A DNA stretch of 64,000 bases from Sporothrix humicola (Eukaryota > Ascomycota > Sordariomycetes > Ophiostomatales > Ophiostomataceae): NCBI GenBank assembly GCA_021396245.1, contig WNYE01000023.1, positions 248,001-312,000 of the forward strand, given 5' to 3'. The first letter of the stretch is position 1. Each line of letters begins with the position of its first letter. Below, piece after piece: positions 19,593-32,200 of this stretch. The position numbers and the translations under genes are program-made. The notes under the pieces were generated by a model. That model had not been told where the DNA came from. It did no database searches and saw nothing but the letters and a program-made list of their open reading frames with translations.

Positions 19593-22500
19593 TGTGCCGG
19601 ACGTGATATGATGGCGAGATAGATCTGGGAAAGACACCTTGGAACACCCGATCCCAAGGGGCCGTTACTTGGTTCGAGTAAACACCGGCCAGAAAGAGAG
19701 AGCTGTCGATTCTATACGTTCTCAAGATATTCCTGCTCTGCAGTGCCAAGTACCGTGGCCGACTTGTGATCCGAAGAATTTGATGGATGGAACCGTCGAT
19801 GATGGATGATGAAAAGAGAAATGGCGAGCTCCGCAGTTCTCTCATAAGCTATTTGGTGACAAAGATGAGGACCGAGAGCGTCGAATGTGAGAGTAAAATC
19901 AGTGCCGTGTGGACGCGTAGGATATAAAAACCAAATAACCAAATTGGGGCAGTAGATGGCGTGGTTGTTAAGAAAAAGTCGACGCTGAAATGGAAAGGAA
20001 TAAAGCAAGAAGCAGCCCCAATGCAGAATGAGTAGTAGGAAGATGATGGGTTGAAAAGAGGAATCCGAGGGTGTTAAGATTTAAGAGAAAGAATGAGAAA
20101 GAGAGCAAGGAAGCGAGACAAGCGAGAAAGTTGTGGCTTGCAATGATCTCCCAACAAGGGACAGCGAGCGTTGTCAGTCAGTGGGTGCACAGAATAAGAG
20201 ACGGGGTTCTGGAAGAGCAGAGCACAGACAATGCCATGTATATCCTGAGTCTAGGCTGATATATGTAAATAGCGAAAACAAGCAGAAAAGATTTGAGTGA
20301 GAGAAATACGGCAATGAAGAAGGAAAGAAAAAAAAAAGCATGAGAATAGTAAAGTCACTTCTTGATAAAGGCAAAATAGACCACTAAGTGCACACACAAT
20401 AGGGCAACAGGTAGGCTAGATGAGTGGATGGATGCTTAGGAAATGGCGCAGTGCAGATAGGTTTCGTCTGCAGAAACATGACCGTACACTAGGCAAAACA
20501 ACGTGCACGGAGTCAGACCACGGAATTGGCGAGGCCGGGGTTGACGGGAACAAAATAAAAGCTGTGATAGGAGGGGGTAACAGGTGAACTAGAGACGTGT
20601 AAGAAAATCAGTCAAAATGGGGGTCAAAAAGACGATAAGCGGCGATTCGTGATGCGAATAGACGACGGGAGGCGGAGGCGGAAAGCAATTCGGAGGAAGG
20701 GAGAAAGGGGACAGAGAGCGAGCGACTGCCCGGCATGCCTTGTCACTTCCATCCAGCCAACTGCTTCGCTCTGGTTCTTCTGGTTTTGCCACGACCGCTT
20801 CACGTAGCGACATAGGCTGGCTCTTGTTGTCTTGCTTCTCTCGCGTGGTTGTGGCCAGTTACAGATGGTCTCCGCATCTGCATGTCTAAGCCGTCTGTGG
20901 TTGGGCAACGAGCCTGTCTGTGAAAGGAAGACTGAGAACTAAAATAAACGCGACGGGCAACATAAATGGAAGGCAATATTGTACGCTCAGAGACAAATTC
21001 AAATATGAAAAGGGACATGGCCACACAGTCACGTTAGGCCGGCTTCTGGAACAATTCTTGAGACGAGCCAGCTCACCCAGGCCACTGGCCATGAAGGACG
21101 GAGATCGCATCACAGGAATTAATAGCACAAAGAAACCAGCAAACTAAAGGGACTGATCTTTTGTCAAACGAACGTGATGGGCGAGCAAACTGGTGGCGGA
21201 GCATAAGCGAGGAACAACGGCACGGGATGAATAGCAGGAAAGAAGCGAACCAGACCGGGGTGAACAGAAGAAGGAGGAAAGGGATTCGAAAGCAAGAAGA
21301 AAGATGGCGGAGAGGGCAGGCCCTCGCCGCGTTGCGTAAAAGGCATAGCACCACCAATGATGCCGCACGCTATGGACGACCAAAGCACACGGAGAAAAAA
21401 AAAAAGAAGGGAGAGAAGCCTAGAAGAAGAGTACAACTAGAGATGAACGGAGGCAAGGGTCTGGGTTCAGGAAGCTGCCTGTCTGATTCGGCTGCCTCGC
21501 GCCCAAAGAAGACACTGGCTGTACAACACCTAGCCGTCTTGTGCTCCATTGTCCGCCTGTTGCGTGCGTGAAAGAAACACCAAAAGTGGAGTAGTTCTGG
21601 TCAACTTGTGCACCATAACAGCAAGTAGTACACAGTACGGCGAAGGGGCACACCGAGGATTCGCTAGGTGTACGCTCGCGGCCAGGCAAGGGTGCGTAGA
21701 TGGCCGTCATAGCGAACCCATCTGCCGGCCAGGGTGCCCGGTCAAGCAACCTGTGGCGGCGAAGAAAGGGGGAAGGGCGGCAGTGGAGCGGTACAGTTTC
21801 GTTGGAACTGAGAGAAGGCGTCCTAATAAAATCCTCGGGCAAGTTTCTCGGCTATCAACAGACCCTGAACCTGGAATCTCGTGTTCCTCGACCAGGTATG
21901 CCAGCCTCATATCTAGTCTGGGAAGATACGCCTGTAAAAAAAGAAAAAGAAAAAGAAACAAACAGATTGGTATTCCATCAATTGAATGCTAAATGGCACC
22001 TTCTGGGTTGTTTGAGCTCTGGCAACAGCGGTGGGATAATTGTGATGTGCCACAAATCGCGAAGAGCCCAGTATTTGACGGGTGTCGTGCTGCGTGCAAC
22101 AGAAAAGGGGCTAGTAGAGATGAAGCTGCGATGCGAGCGAGAGGGAGGAGGGCAAGGCGAGTCGGCAACGGGAAGGATTCAACGCCGAACGATAGTTTCG
22201 CAAAGCGGCAAAAACTTCCATTCGAGAGATTGAAGCGATCCTAGAAAGGGTTGCTGAGATGTTAGGCTTCGTCTTGACGTTGCCATGTACCAGATGATCT
22301 GACGATGTTACGGTGTGCATTGTATCTCAAGCCTTGAACACCATTCGAGTCGACTCGAATATGCAGGCACAAAAAAAACACAGAGAGAAAATAATCTAAG
22401 ACAAGTAGAAGCAGGATGGAAGAAAACCTTCATCAATGGAACCCTAATGAGACCTCACAGGTAAACGCGGATAGCCCGCGACACTGACGATGCTGGTCCA

Positions 22501-25500
22501 CAATGCAGTTCAGAGTATATTATCTCACAGCACGACATGTGCGTGACATACGACCCATGATGCATGAAATGATTCTGTACAGAGGCCAAACGCAAGGCTA
22601 TGACGGGGAATTGGCCAGGAATACGCCTCCGGGCAGTCAACAACGAAAAGAGTGTGATGATAAATGTGCTTCAGTTATCACACGCTTGGAAAATCTTCGG
22701 CCGGTCAGGCTCTCCCAAAAAGTGATCTGTTGAAAGGACGATGACAAAAAGGGGAACGAAAGACAGAAAATAAGACAAGCCTCAAAAGGACCCCGGTACT
22801 AACCTAGGAATAGACGGCAAGGGACCGTCGTACAGAGCTTGCCGCTCGTCGAGGACAGGCGTACGGTGTGGGTAGGAGGTATGGGGCCTGAGAAGGAGGA
22901 CGAAGTAGTCGAGACACAATAATTTCTTTGTGTCTCAACGTTCTCTTATGTGTCTGTCGCATTTGGCGTAACAGCAGCAGACCGCCGCGCTCCAGCTACA
23001 CGGTATCACCCGAGAGCTCAGCTGCTGCAATTGAAGGTGGCCGAGTTCCTTACGGTATCGTGCTAGGTTGACAAAGATTGAATAAGACAGATTCACTGCC
23101 CATTTTCTGAGCGAGACAAGCGGCGAGTCGGAAGCAGAAAAGCCCAGATAAGACAGCGACGAGCGAGGCCAAGATGTCTTTGTGCTCATCATTGCAGGTC
23201 GTCGAGAGTCCCTTCGTCGCTGGTGGGAGCCCAGGGGAACAAGTCCTTGATTCTCCTCTCATTAATGGCCGACATTCTCCGTCCCGGTGATTGCTTTCAC
23301 ATCTCTCTTGTTTCGAGTTGTCTCGGCCTCCTTGGAGCGACTCATTCATTCTTAGTTCGAGTTACTGATTCTCGTGAATGCTCATTGTGTCCTAGTGGGT
23401 GAGTCGAGATCGACACGGTGAACAATACAATGAACGCATTGTGACTGTATCGTGCGGCTTTGAGAAGAGAAAATAAAGTCGCACGTTGCCATCTCCGACA
23501 ATTGGGGTGCACATGCGCGCCTAGCCACAAGCTTCCATGCGTCCTTGTGTGCACGAGTAGGAGCAAACCAACCTGTAGAGTTTCGGGGCACAGAGGAGGG
23601 AAGTAAGGCACTGGTGACGGAGCACCTGTTTCACGCTGTTTTGCCCAGTGCCATTTCTCCGTCGTAGATATCTGGTGCGGATCTTCAAATCGAGAAAATG
23701 GCAATTGTTGCGGTGAATAATATGAGCGCAAATGTGAGAGGCTGCTTTTCAGAAGGCTTCAGAGTTGTTGAATATTTTGTGCTGTCTCTCAGTCTTCTAG
23801 AAGAGGAATCGATGTCTTTCGTTGGCTTCTGCGCATATCGTTCATAAGGTAGTGCGTGGGACGTGCCCACTTGTGATATCGGGACGTCGTTACCCCATGG
23901 CAAGAGGCGCAAGATCAGACAATATCCCTGGTATTGCTATCCCAAGGGCTGGATGTTGCGGTGTGGGCTACCAGAGATGCAGGGCTACATCTAGAAGAGA
24001 AAAGCAAATGTGCTCCACAGCTCACAACATGCATGAGAAGCGCACATCCTGTGTTGCCATGGTCTTTGAATATGGCGTGTCCTGTCTCCTAGAAGCACAC
24101 GATTGTGAGCAGGCATCACATATCGTCCCATCGCGCTCTATGGAGGAGTGTGCTGTGTCTGATCAGTCAGACCGCCGTAGCCCTGGAAGTCGCTCCTCAA
24201 AGGTAGGAATTGTGGTGTGCGGTAGTGGTTAGAAGAAGAGAAGCGCCAACGGAGAAAACGATAAACATGACGGAAAATGAAGAGCGAAGGAAGCAAACAA
24301 TGTCAATCGTCATGCCCACCTTGGGAAGCTGTCCGTTCCACGGCCGTGCAGCGGAAGCCGATGCCACTTCGATGTGCGAGACAATTGGCGGAGCGGTGCT
24401 GTGCTGTTGGCAACGCAGGTGTGCTTTTTTTTGTTTTGTTTTTGTTTTTGACAACTTGACAGAAATCTCGATCCGGCGAAGTTGCGAGTCAGATGGCGCC
24501 CTCCTTTACGTCGGTCGCGCTTCCCTTGGCTGTCACATGGTGAATGTGAGGAAGGAGCCAGTGGTCAAAATGGGTGGTCGTGGCTGCCCTGTTTGATCAC
24601 TTCCACACTGATTAGTCATTTTACCCCTAATCCAAATGACACGCACTTTCCATACTGGAATCCGCTCGTAGCTTTTGCGTCGTCTTGTTTCTCGGGCTTC
24701 TAGCCAGATCAACAATCGCCTCATTCATCAGAAAAAACCCGCTCACCCTGTTGACGAAGCATGATGGCAGCCAGCCACGACTGAGAACATCCAGTTCCTC
24801 CTCGACACTACGCCCCCGGTCGAAGCAGCCGGCAGCCTTTCCTATTTGGCTCCAAGAATGGCACACAAAGTCAACACGATTCTACCAACTACCCGGCGAG
24901 GACGCTATTTGTCTTATGGGTGAGATGATGCAGATGGAGGAGTCAGAATACTCCCATATCTGCCCTCCGCAGTGCAGGTCTCTTCCAAGTCTCCTCTTGT
25001 TTTTTGTTGGGAATATTTACGCAATTGCTGACATTTGTCTGGCTCAGTTCTTTGGGCGACCTTTTTCATTTTGTTTTTACTTTCATCGCTCTTCTCCCTG
25101 TCCACGAAGTAAGCCGTTTGTGGTCAATAACCCACGTGTGCTCGCCCACCTCTGCTATCGCAGTGCCATCCAAAGTCGACCCCTTTGCCTTCGTCGTGTT
25201 TTGCCTTCTGCCTCAAACGATCTCCAAGACGTCGGGTTGTTTGTTTTTGGTTTTGCCAGATCCTGCACTCTCCAGTTCAGCGTGGAACGGCGATCTATGC
25301 CCCCTTCCTTTTCCGCTTTGTGGATGTGAAGCGTTACGGGCGTATTTGCACACGAGCACAAAACTTAATGGCAGTGGACTCTTGTGTATTTGCGTGTTGT
25401 GCTCCCATTTCCATCCCTGTCCATCCTTGATAGGGTTTGGAGGAGAGAGCGCGCGGGAGCATAGTTGCTCGACGGAAGGCCAGAAAGAAAGAAAAGTTAG

Positions 25501-26858
25501 CCTCCGGCTTGCCAAAGGTTACGGCGTCTGCTATTGTGGTTGTGTTCATGGATCAGTATCGCTAGTGCGAGGGTAGATTTATGACAATTCGTGCTCTTTT
25601 ATGTGGCCGACGTGGTATGATATGCGTCATGCTTTTCCTTGCAAATCCTGCACTGTATTTTCTATCCCCTTCCGGGTCACGGCTTCATCTTCCCAACTTC
25701 CGTGATGCCTCAAATGCTTTAATCCACACGTCGTCGTGATATGGTTGGTCACGAAAACACGCATCTATGCCCGTCATGGTGGGAGGCACAGCATGGACAA
25801 CGGTTGAAAGGCCGTCCAACTATCCACTTACAGCCATTTCGTGTCCAAATTAGGAAAGGCCTTGACACTCAAGCTACACAACAATCGAAAATTGCTTTCG
25901 ATGAACATTATATCGTCTTTGCTGTATCTTGATTCTGCTTTTTTCCCTCTTCCTTTCTCGTCCTTTCTTTTTACTTTCCCTTTCTTCCTTTATTTAACAA
26001 AGAAACGTCACGTGGTACAAGAACATGAAGGACGCGTTTGTAACCAGGCCTAGAGTCTATCAAACGGGTATAATGTTGCCTGTGCTCACACTTGTGCTAG
26101 TGCACCACTCGTCCTCTTGTTTTATTGTGTATTTGTGCTTTTGTCCCCCTATCCATCCTCCCGTCATCTATTCGCGGCAAGTTTAAGAGTATCAATAATA
26201 ATATTTGTCGTGTGTTCCGCACATTGTATGCTTTTATTTACTTTTCCTCTTGACTCCCTTTATTTCGCTAACCTTAACGAAGCGCACTAAGGCCTAAGCT
26301 ATCTCGACACAGTCAGCACTGTCAACAAACAGCAGAAGAGGGGCCCCAATAAACAAGCAAACCACAGCCTGACAAGGCCGCATTCAAGTACCGCAATCTG
26401 CGTTCGGACCGCTAATGAGGCATGTCAGACGGGAATTCACTGCGACGGTCTCTGCCAAAGAGCGGGGACTTGGAATCATCCATGCCTTGTTGCAGCAGTC
26501 CCGCCAAGCCCGCGTTGGTCCTGTATTCACGACACGAATCAAGTACGAAGTACTCACTTGAGCACCAAAGGCGAGACAAATATGTTTCCTGCCCAAGAAG
26601 CTGCGCGAGTCCACGCCCGAGAGATCTTCGTGGCCGTTGGTGAATGGGGCTGCCGTTGGTCAGCACAAAGTCCAGCGTTCTGCGCACAAATTAGTGTTTT
26701 TATGCGGTTGCATTGCCCTTGCTTCCATGATCCTTCGTTTCGCCACTTTTTTTTTGCATCTCACTCTCTTCCCTCTTCCGGAAACAAGCTGACATCGCCC
26801 CAGTCTGTTTTACGCGGAGATGGGCGGCGCGGGCACGCCCGAGCCATGGGACGGGATG

Positions 26859-26867
26859 TACGGAGTA
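26859..26867. repeat. TACGGAGTA element (copy 1)
   Basis: One of four exact copies of the 9-mer TACTCCGTA/TACGGAGTA in the non-coding DNA of this window; the others are at 38321, 39941 and 52059. Confidence 0.5.
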
Positions 26868-27402
26868 CTGAGTTTGCCTCCAGCTTGCCGTCTGCACTTT
26901 GCATACCAATACACAGTAGGTGGTCATCTGGGTTGAGTCTGGGGTGATTCCATGCATCCCTTTATTTCAAAAGTCTGGACCTTCTAAAGTAGTATCCAAC
27001 AAAACGAGACATTCGAGCGGAGTGAAACGGCCTGGAAGGCAGATGCGGCGGGAACTGTGCGTGGGCGAGATACTCAGGTCCCTTGAATACGAGTCAAGTG
27101 AGGCCGATGCGAGGAGAATGTGAGTCTCGTCCTGCACACGTTTTCAGAATGGCCTCAGTCTCCTTCTATCTTTCCGCAGCCCGAAACCTGTTTCCAGTGT
27201 GTCTGTCTTGTTGCATGTGTAATGTTTTTCATCCCCTTTCACTCCTCTTCCATGTCTCTCTTTCCTCTTCCTTTTTTTGTAAATGGGGGCTGAGTGTAAG
27301 TCGTCATGCCGTTCTTTTACGAGCTGTGCTGGACACACAGCCAAGCGGCTCCCCTCCGCCTCTGATCCTATCTTCTTGATCTCTCTTGCCTTTTTTTTTT
27401 CA

Positions 27403-27454
27403 TTTTCTTTCTTTTTTCTTTTTTTTTTCTTTCTTTTTTCTTTCTTTCTTTCTC
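27403..27454. repeat. 52-nt uninterrupted pyrimidine tract
   Basis: Only T and C on the plus strand, mostly TTTCTTTC. It is the longest perfect tract in the gene-poor region. Such tracts are common in fungal promoters and leaders. Confidence 0.8.
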
Positions 27455-29281
27455 GTTTCCCTGATTTTTGTTCTCGGACATTTCTCGTGGCCGTGTGCAC
27501 GTCACACGCCTTTTGAGCAGCGTGTGTGTATCATTCCTTTGCCTCTCCACGCACGCCCCCTCCCTCGACTTTGTTGAGTTGCTGGCATATCCCTTTCCCG
27601 CCCAGTCTCGTTCCCAAAACATACTTTTCTGCAACTCTACCTTTCCATTTTGAGCCTTTTGACGGCATCGGCGAGGGCCTTTGTGGAACTGGCATGTGTC
27701 CGATTCGGCAAAGGACTACGTGTGTCCTCCGTTTTCTCTTTCCTCCAAGTTCTGTAAAATAAAAAAGAGGGAGGAAAGCAAGCGCGGTGGAGAGACCGGG
27801 AAAGAACAAATTTGAAATTGAGAGCAAAAATACTTCGTAAAGGAGGGTAGTCAGAAGAATATGGAACATATAACATGCGCGTGAGAAAAATAGCAAAGGC
27901 CCGTGATGCCCACCCTTCTCTTCCTTCCGGCTGCTTCATGTCTTTTCCCAGGATCTGGATAGGGAGGAACTGACTCTTGAAATTCCGTGGCAAAAGGAAG
28001 ACATCCAACATGTGAATAACAGAACACCAGGACACCAACAAAACAAAACACCAATGCACGAATACACCAATACACCAAAACACCGTATCAGAAAACTGCT
28101 CCAGCCCCTGTGACGATCGTTCTCGTCCTCCTTCGGTCCAGGTTCAGCGTGGAAGGGGAGGCGGTGAGAAAGTTAACAGAAAGGGACAAGAAAAGAAAAG
28201 AAAAGAAGGGATCTAGCCAGGCCAAGCCAGCCAAAGAAACATCTTGGGTAGGCCCCCTCCCTCCATCGAGAGACAGCTCGGCGACGAGAATCTTTTGCCA
28301 CCTTGATAGAAAAGCGGCCCCGACTCACCTTTCTCTTGTGCTCTCTGTGTGTGAACAAAGTGGGCATCTTTCTTTATCCCCCCTAATCTGTCCTCCTTCT
28401 CTTTTTCCCCCAGAATTCTCCCCCTTTACACCTTCGGTGTATTGAGCGCATCGTATAAAGTGCCAATTAACATAAAACCGGTGTTGCCCATCGACGCAGA
28501 AACAAAAATAGGGAGGAGGCGGTCGTTCGTCTTTTGCCCCAGACGTTCGTTCACTATTCGACAACGCTCAGCGAAACACAATTTTTAGAGTTGAAAAATA
28601 AGCACACGGAAATACGCAGCAAATACGCCAAGCACCAAAAAGAGCAACAGCACCGTGCAAACGCAGAAGGAAGTGAATTACGATAGCTCCTTCCCAGGAT
28701 CATCTTTGTTTCTGAGTTTATATCTCGCGAGGCAGGCGCGAAAGACCGCTCCTTCTTCTATTCAACATTCTCCAACAGCAGCAACCCCGACTCACAGCCG
28801 CTCCTTCCATTTTCGGCCTCATGTCAACAACCCCGTTTGCCCCTTACTTTCCCCTCTTAAAGTCACGATTCCCTTTCCTCTGCTGGAGATTCTGTCACCC
28901 TTCATATCCTTACTTTCTCCTCTTCTGTCTCCTGTTATTCTTGCAGAACAATGCATCCTTGATCCTTTTGCTTATTTTTGTCCTATTACTTGTTTTTTAT
29001 TTTATATTTCAACGACGGTCTCATTTTTGACAGATTATATATTGCGTTGCTGTTGCACTGCCGCCACCCGCATACATTCACTTCCCCCGGCCTGTTCTCC
29101 TCTCATTTCCTTTTGTTTCCTTTCCTGGATACCTACCTGACGGGATTGACCTTGCGACTATCTCCCCTCTCCAGGCCGTTGTCCTTTGTTGTGACCCTAC
29201 CCAGCGCCTTTGTGTCATATCCCAGCCCACTGGTTCTTCAAGACACTAACAAAAGAAGCAATAACAAGATCAAAGGCGGCC

Positions 29282-32200
29282 ATGGAGCCAATGGATGCAA
29301 GACCAGACGGCCGGACAGACGACGCAATCGCCGTTGTCGGCATGGCCTGTCGGTTTCCTGGTGATGCCGACAACATCGAGAACTTTTGGGAGATGATCCG
29401 GGACGGCAGAGATGCTTGGTCCGAGATCCCAAGCGATCGGTTCAATGCCAAGGGCTGGTATCATCCGGACCCGAACCGGCCAGGCAGTGTGAGTTCCATG
29501 TGCAAAGCCTACTACTTTGTTTTCTCACTCTTGTCAATCCGGCACGTTTTACCGTTTCGTTTGCAGTAAGCTGACAGTTTCTTTTCCAGTTCCATATCCG
29601 TGGCGCTCACTTCATTAAGGGCGACATCGCGGCCTTTGATGCACCAGTAAGTCTCAGTCCGCCCATCACGCCCACACCGCATTTTCTCCTCTCTTTAAAA
29701 GCAATAATTTCCAGGTTTGAAGATGCAAGGGCTAACGGGTACATACAGTTCTTCTCGATTTCCACAGCCGAGGCGGTGTCGATGGACCCGCAACAAAGAA
29801 TGCTCCTTGAAGTCGTTTACGAAGCTCTTGACAGCGGTATGTTTGATGCCGCAACGGCCGTCTGCTTTCACCGCAAATATGGATTTAACAACACTGACAC
29901 TCACAACCAACAGCTGGAATCCCGGTTGCATCGTTGTCCAACACAGCCACAAGCGTTTTTTGCGGCTCTTTCGTGCGAGGCAAGTTTCCCCTGCAGCAGT
30001 CTTCAAGCAGCCAGTTTGACACGAACCTAACACTAACACTTCGAGTAATTTAGATTACGAGCAACCATGCATGCGCGATCCTGATACAACCCCTCCGTAT
30101 TCCGCAACGGGGAATGGCATTGCCATTTTGGCCAACCGGATCTCGCATGCTTTTGACTTTGCTGGTACAAGTCAGACTATTGATACTGGCTGTTCTGCAA
30201 GTATGATTGCAGTGCACCAAGCTTGCAGAAGCCTACTTTCTGGAGAGTCCAATGTGGTAAGTTTGTTTGCCCTCCGGGGTCCCCTAAAAATCGTTATTTA
30301 CTTACTGCTTGGTTGGCTTACTGATCTGTTGTAGAGCGTTGCTGCTGGCGTCGGCCTCATTTTTTCGCCAAACACTCTCGTGCCAATGGCCAATCTCAAC
30401 ATCCTCGGCTCCGATGGACGATGCTACACCTTTGATGAACGAGCCAATGGATATGGTCGTGGAGAAGGAACTGGAGTTCTTATTCTCAAGCGCCTCAAAG
30501 ATGCCATTGCAGCAAATGACACGATCCGTGCAGTCATCCGTGCTACTGCTAGCAATCAAGATGGCCACACACAAGGTTCGTTTTGTTTCACTACAGCTCT
30601 GCGTCTGTCTTAATTTTGTTCCAGTCACTAACCCCAGCTACAGGCATCACTCTTCCAAGTCAAGAACGCCAGGTCCAGAATATAACTGAAATTTATGCCA
30701 ATTCTGGGCTTGACATCACCCGGACAGCCTACATGGAGTGTCACGGAACTGGCACCCAGGTCGGCGATGTCAAGGAGACACAGGCAGCAACAGAGCTGTT
30801 TTGCAAACACCGCACTTCCGAGAACCCGCTCATTATTGGCTCTGTGAAAACAAACATTGGCCATCTGGAGGGTAGTGCAGGTGTGGCTGGGCTGATCAAA
30901 GGAATCCTCGTCGTTGAGCGTGGGTTTATCCCCAAGCATCTCAATTTCAAGTCTCCCAACCCAAGCATCGACTTTGAGCGCATGAGGCTGAAGGTAAGCC
31001 AGCTTAGATTCCTCTCATCACATATTTGGCCAAAAACGCCCTCTGACAGGACTAGATTGTGACTGAGCTTACACCATGGCCTGTCACCGGCCTTCGCCGG
31101 GCTAGTGTGAACTCGTTTGGTTTTGGTGGAACCAATGCACACGTTGTTCTCGATGATACGGCACACTTTCTCTCTGAGCGCAACATCACCGGCGGCCACC
31201 ACAGCACCCATCTTTTCCCCGGAGATGAGTTGGAGACTGCATCACAAATAGGATCACAGCCTCCCCGCCGCCATCTATTTGTCTTCTCCGGCCATGACGA
31301 AACAGGCTTGACAAGAGTGCTTGATTCCCAGGCCAAATACGTCGCCAAAAAGCTCGCCACTGGGTGCTTCGAGACCAACTACGCATACACCCTCCTGAGG
31401 CGCCGATCGCGTTTGAATTGGAGAACATTTGCCGTTGCCTCTTCCGCCACAGAGCTTTTGATAAAGTTAGAGACAAAATGCTTGTCCAAGCCGCTGCGAG
31501 CCGCTCGTTGTGCGCCAAAGGTTATTGGCTTCGTTTTTTGTGGGCAAGGTGCGCAATGGTACGCGATGGGCAGAGAGCTGCTCCAGTACCAGGTATTCTA
31601 CTCGAGCGTTTCAACAGCGAGCTGGTACATGAGCTCTGTCCTTGGAAGCCCATTCTGCCTTTGGGATGAGCTCCACCGCAGCGAAGAAGACTCGAGAATC
31701 TCGGACACCGCAATATCTCAGCCTGCCACAACGGCCATTCAGGTCGCCCTTGTTGACCTCCTTCTATCCTCCGGCACAGTGCCAAAGTCTGTTGTTGGAC
31801 ACTCGTCAGGCGAGATCGCGGCCGCCTACGCTGCCGGTATCATCAGTCGCGAAGATGCTTGGAAGATAGCATACTATCGTGGCCAAAGCGTCTCCCATAT
31901 CTCGAGATCAATGCCCCAAGTCCAAGGAGGAATGCTGGCCGTTGCACTATCGGAGGAGGATGCACGTCGCGGTATCGCCGAGGCAAAGGCTGACTCTGTC
32001 AACATCGCTTGCATAAATGGCCCAACATCTGTCACGCTTTCTGGAGATGCTGATGAGATTGCGCGTCTTCATGGCTTTTTCCGAGGCCAGGGCTGTCGCG
32101 CCTCGAGGGTCAACGTGAGCACTGCTTATCACTCCCAGCATATGCAACTCATTGAAGGCATCTACCGCGACGCGTTGAAGAGCTTGGCACCCCCGCCCAC

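Larger units (their letters stand above)
19593..29281. other. 9.7 kb gene-poor region between exporter and polyketide synthase
   Basis: I read all frames and found no recognisable protein, even as short exons. The longest frames (for example 24685-25329 and 21161-21571 on plus) are mixed or basic without motifs. No tRNA, long terminal repeat or transposase fragment is apparent. The 19.6-22 kb part is purine-rich on plus. There is a pyrimidine tract at 27403-27454 and short ACACCAA-type repeats at 28020-28085. The last 600 bp are pyrimidine-rich and look like a promoter and leader for the synthase. Undetected multi-exon or lineage-specific genes cannot be excluded. Confidence 0.5.

Noticed and set aside
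24685..25329. 214-codon open frame in the gene-poor region
   Set aside because: Mixed composition, no motif, no start or codon-use support, and overlapping frames on both strands.
28655..29140. 161-codon open frame just upstream of the polyketide synthase
   Set aside because: The Leu/Pro/Ser/Phe composition follows from the C/T-rich DNA; it is more likely promoter or leader.
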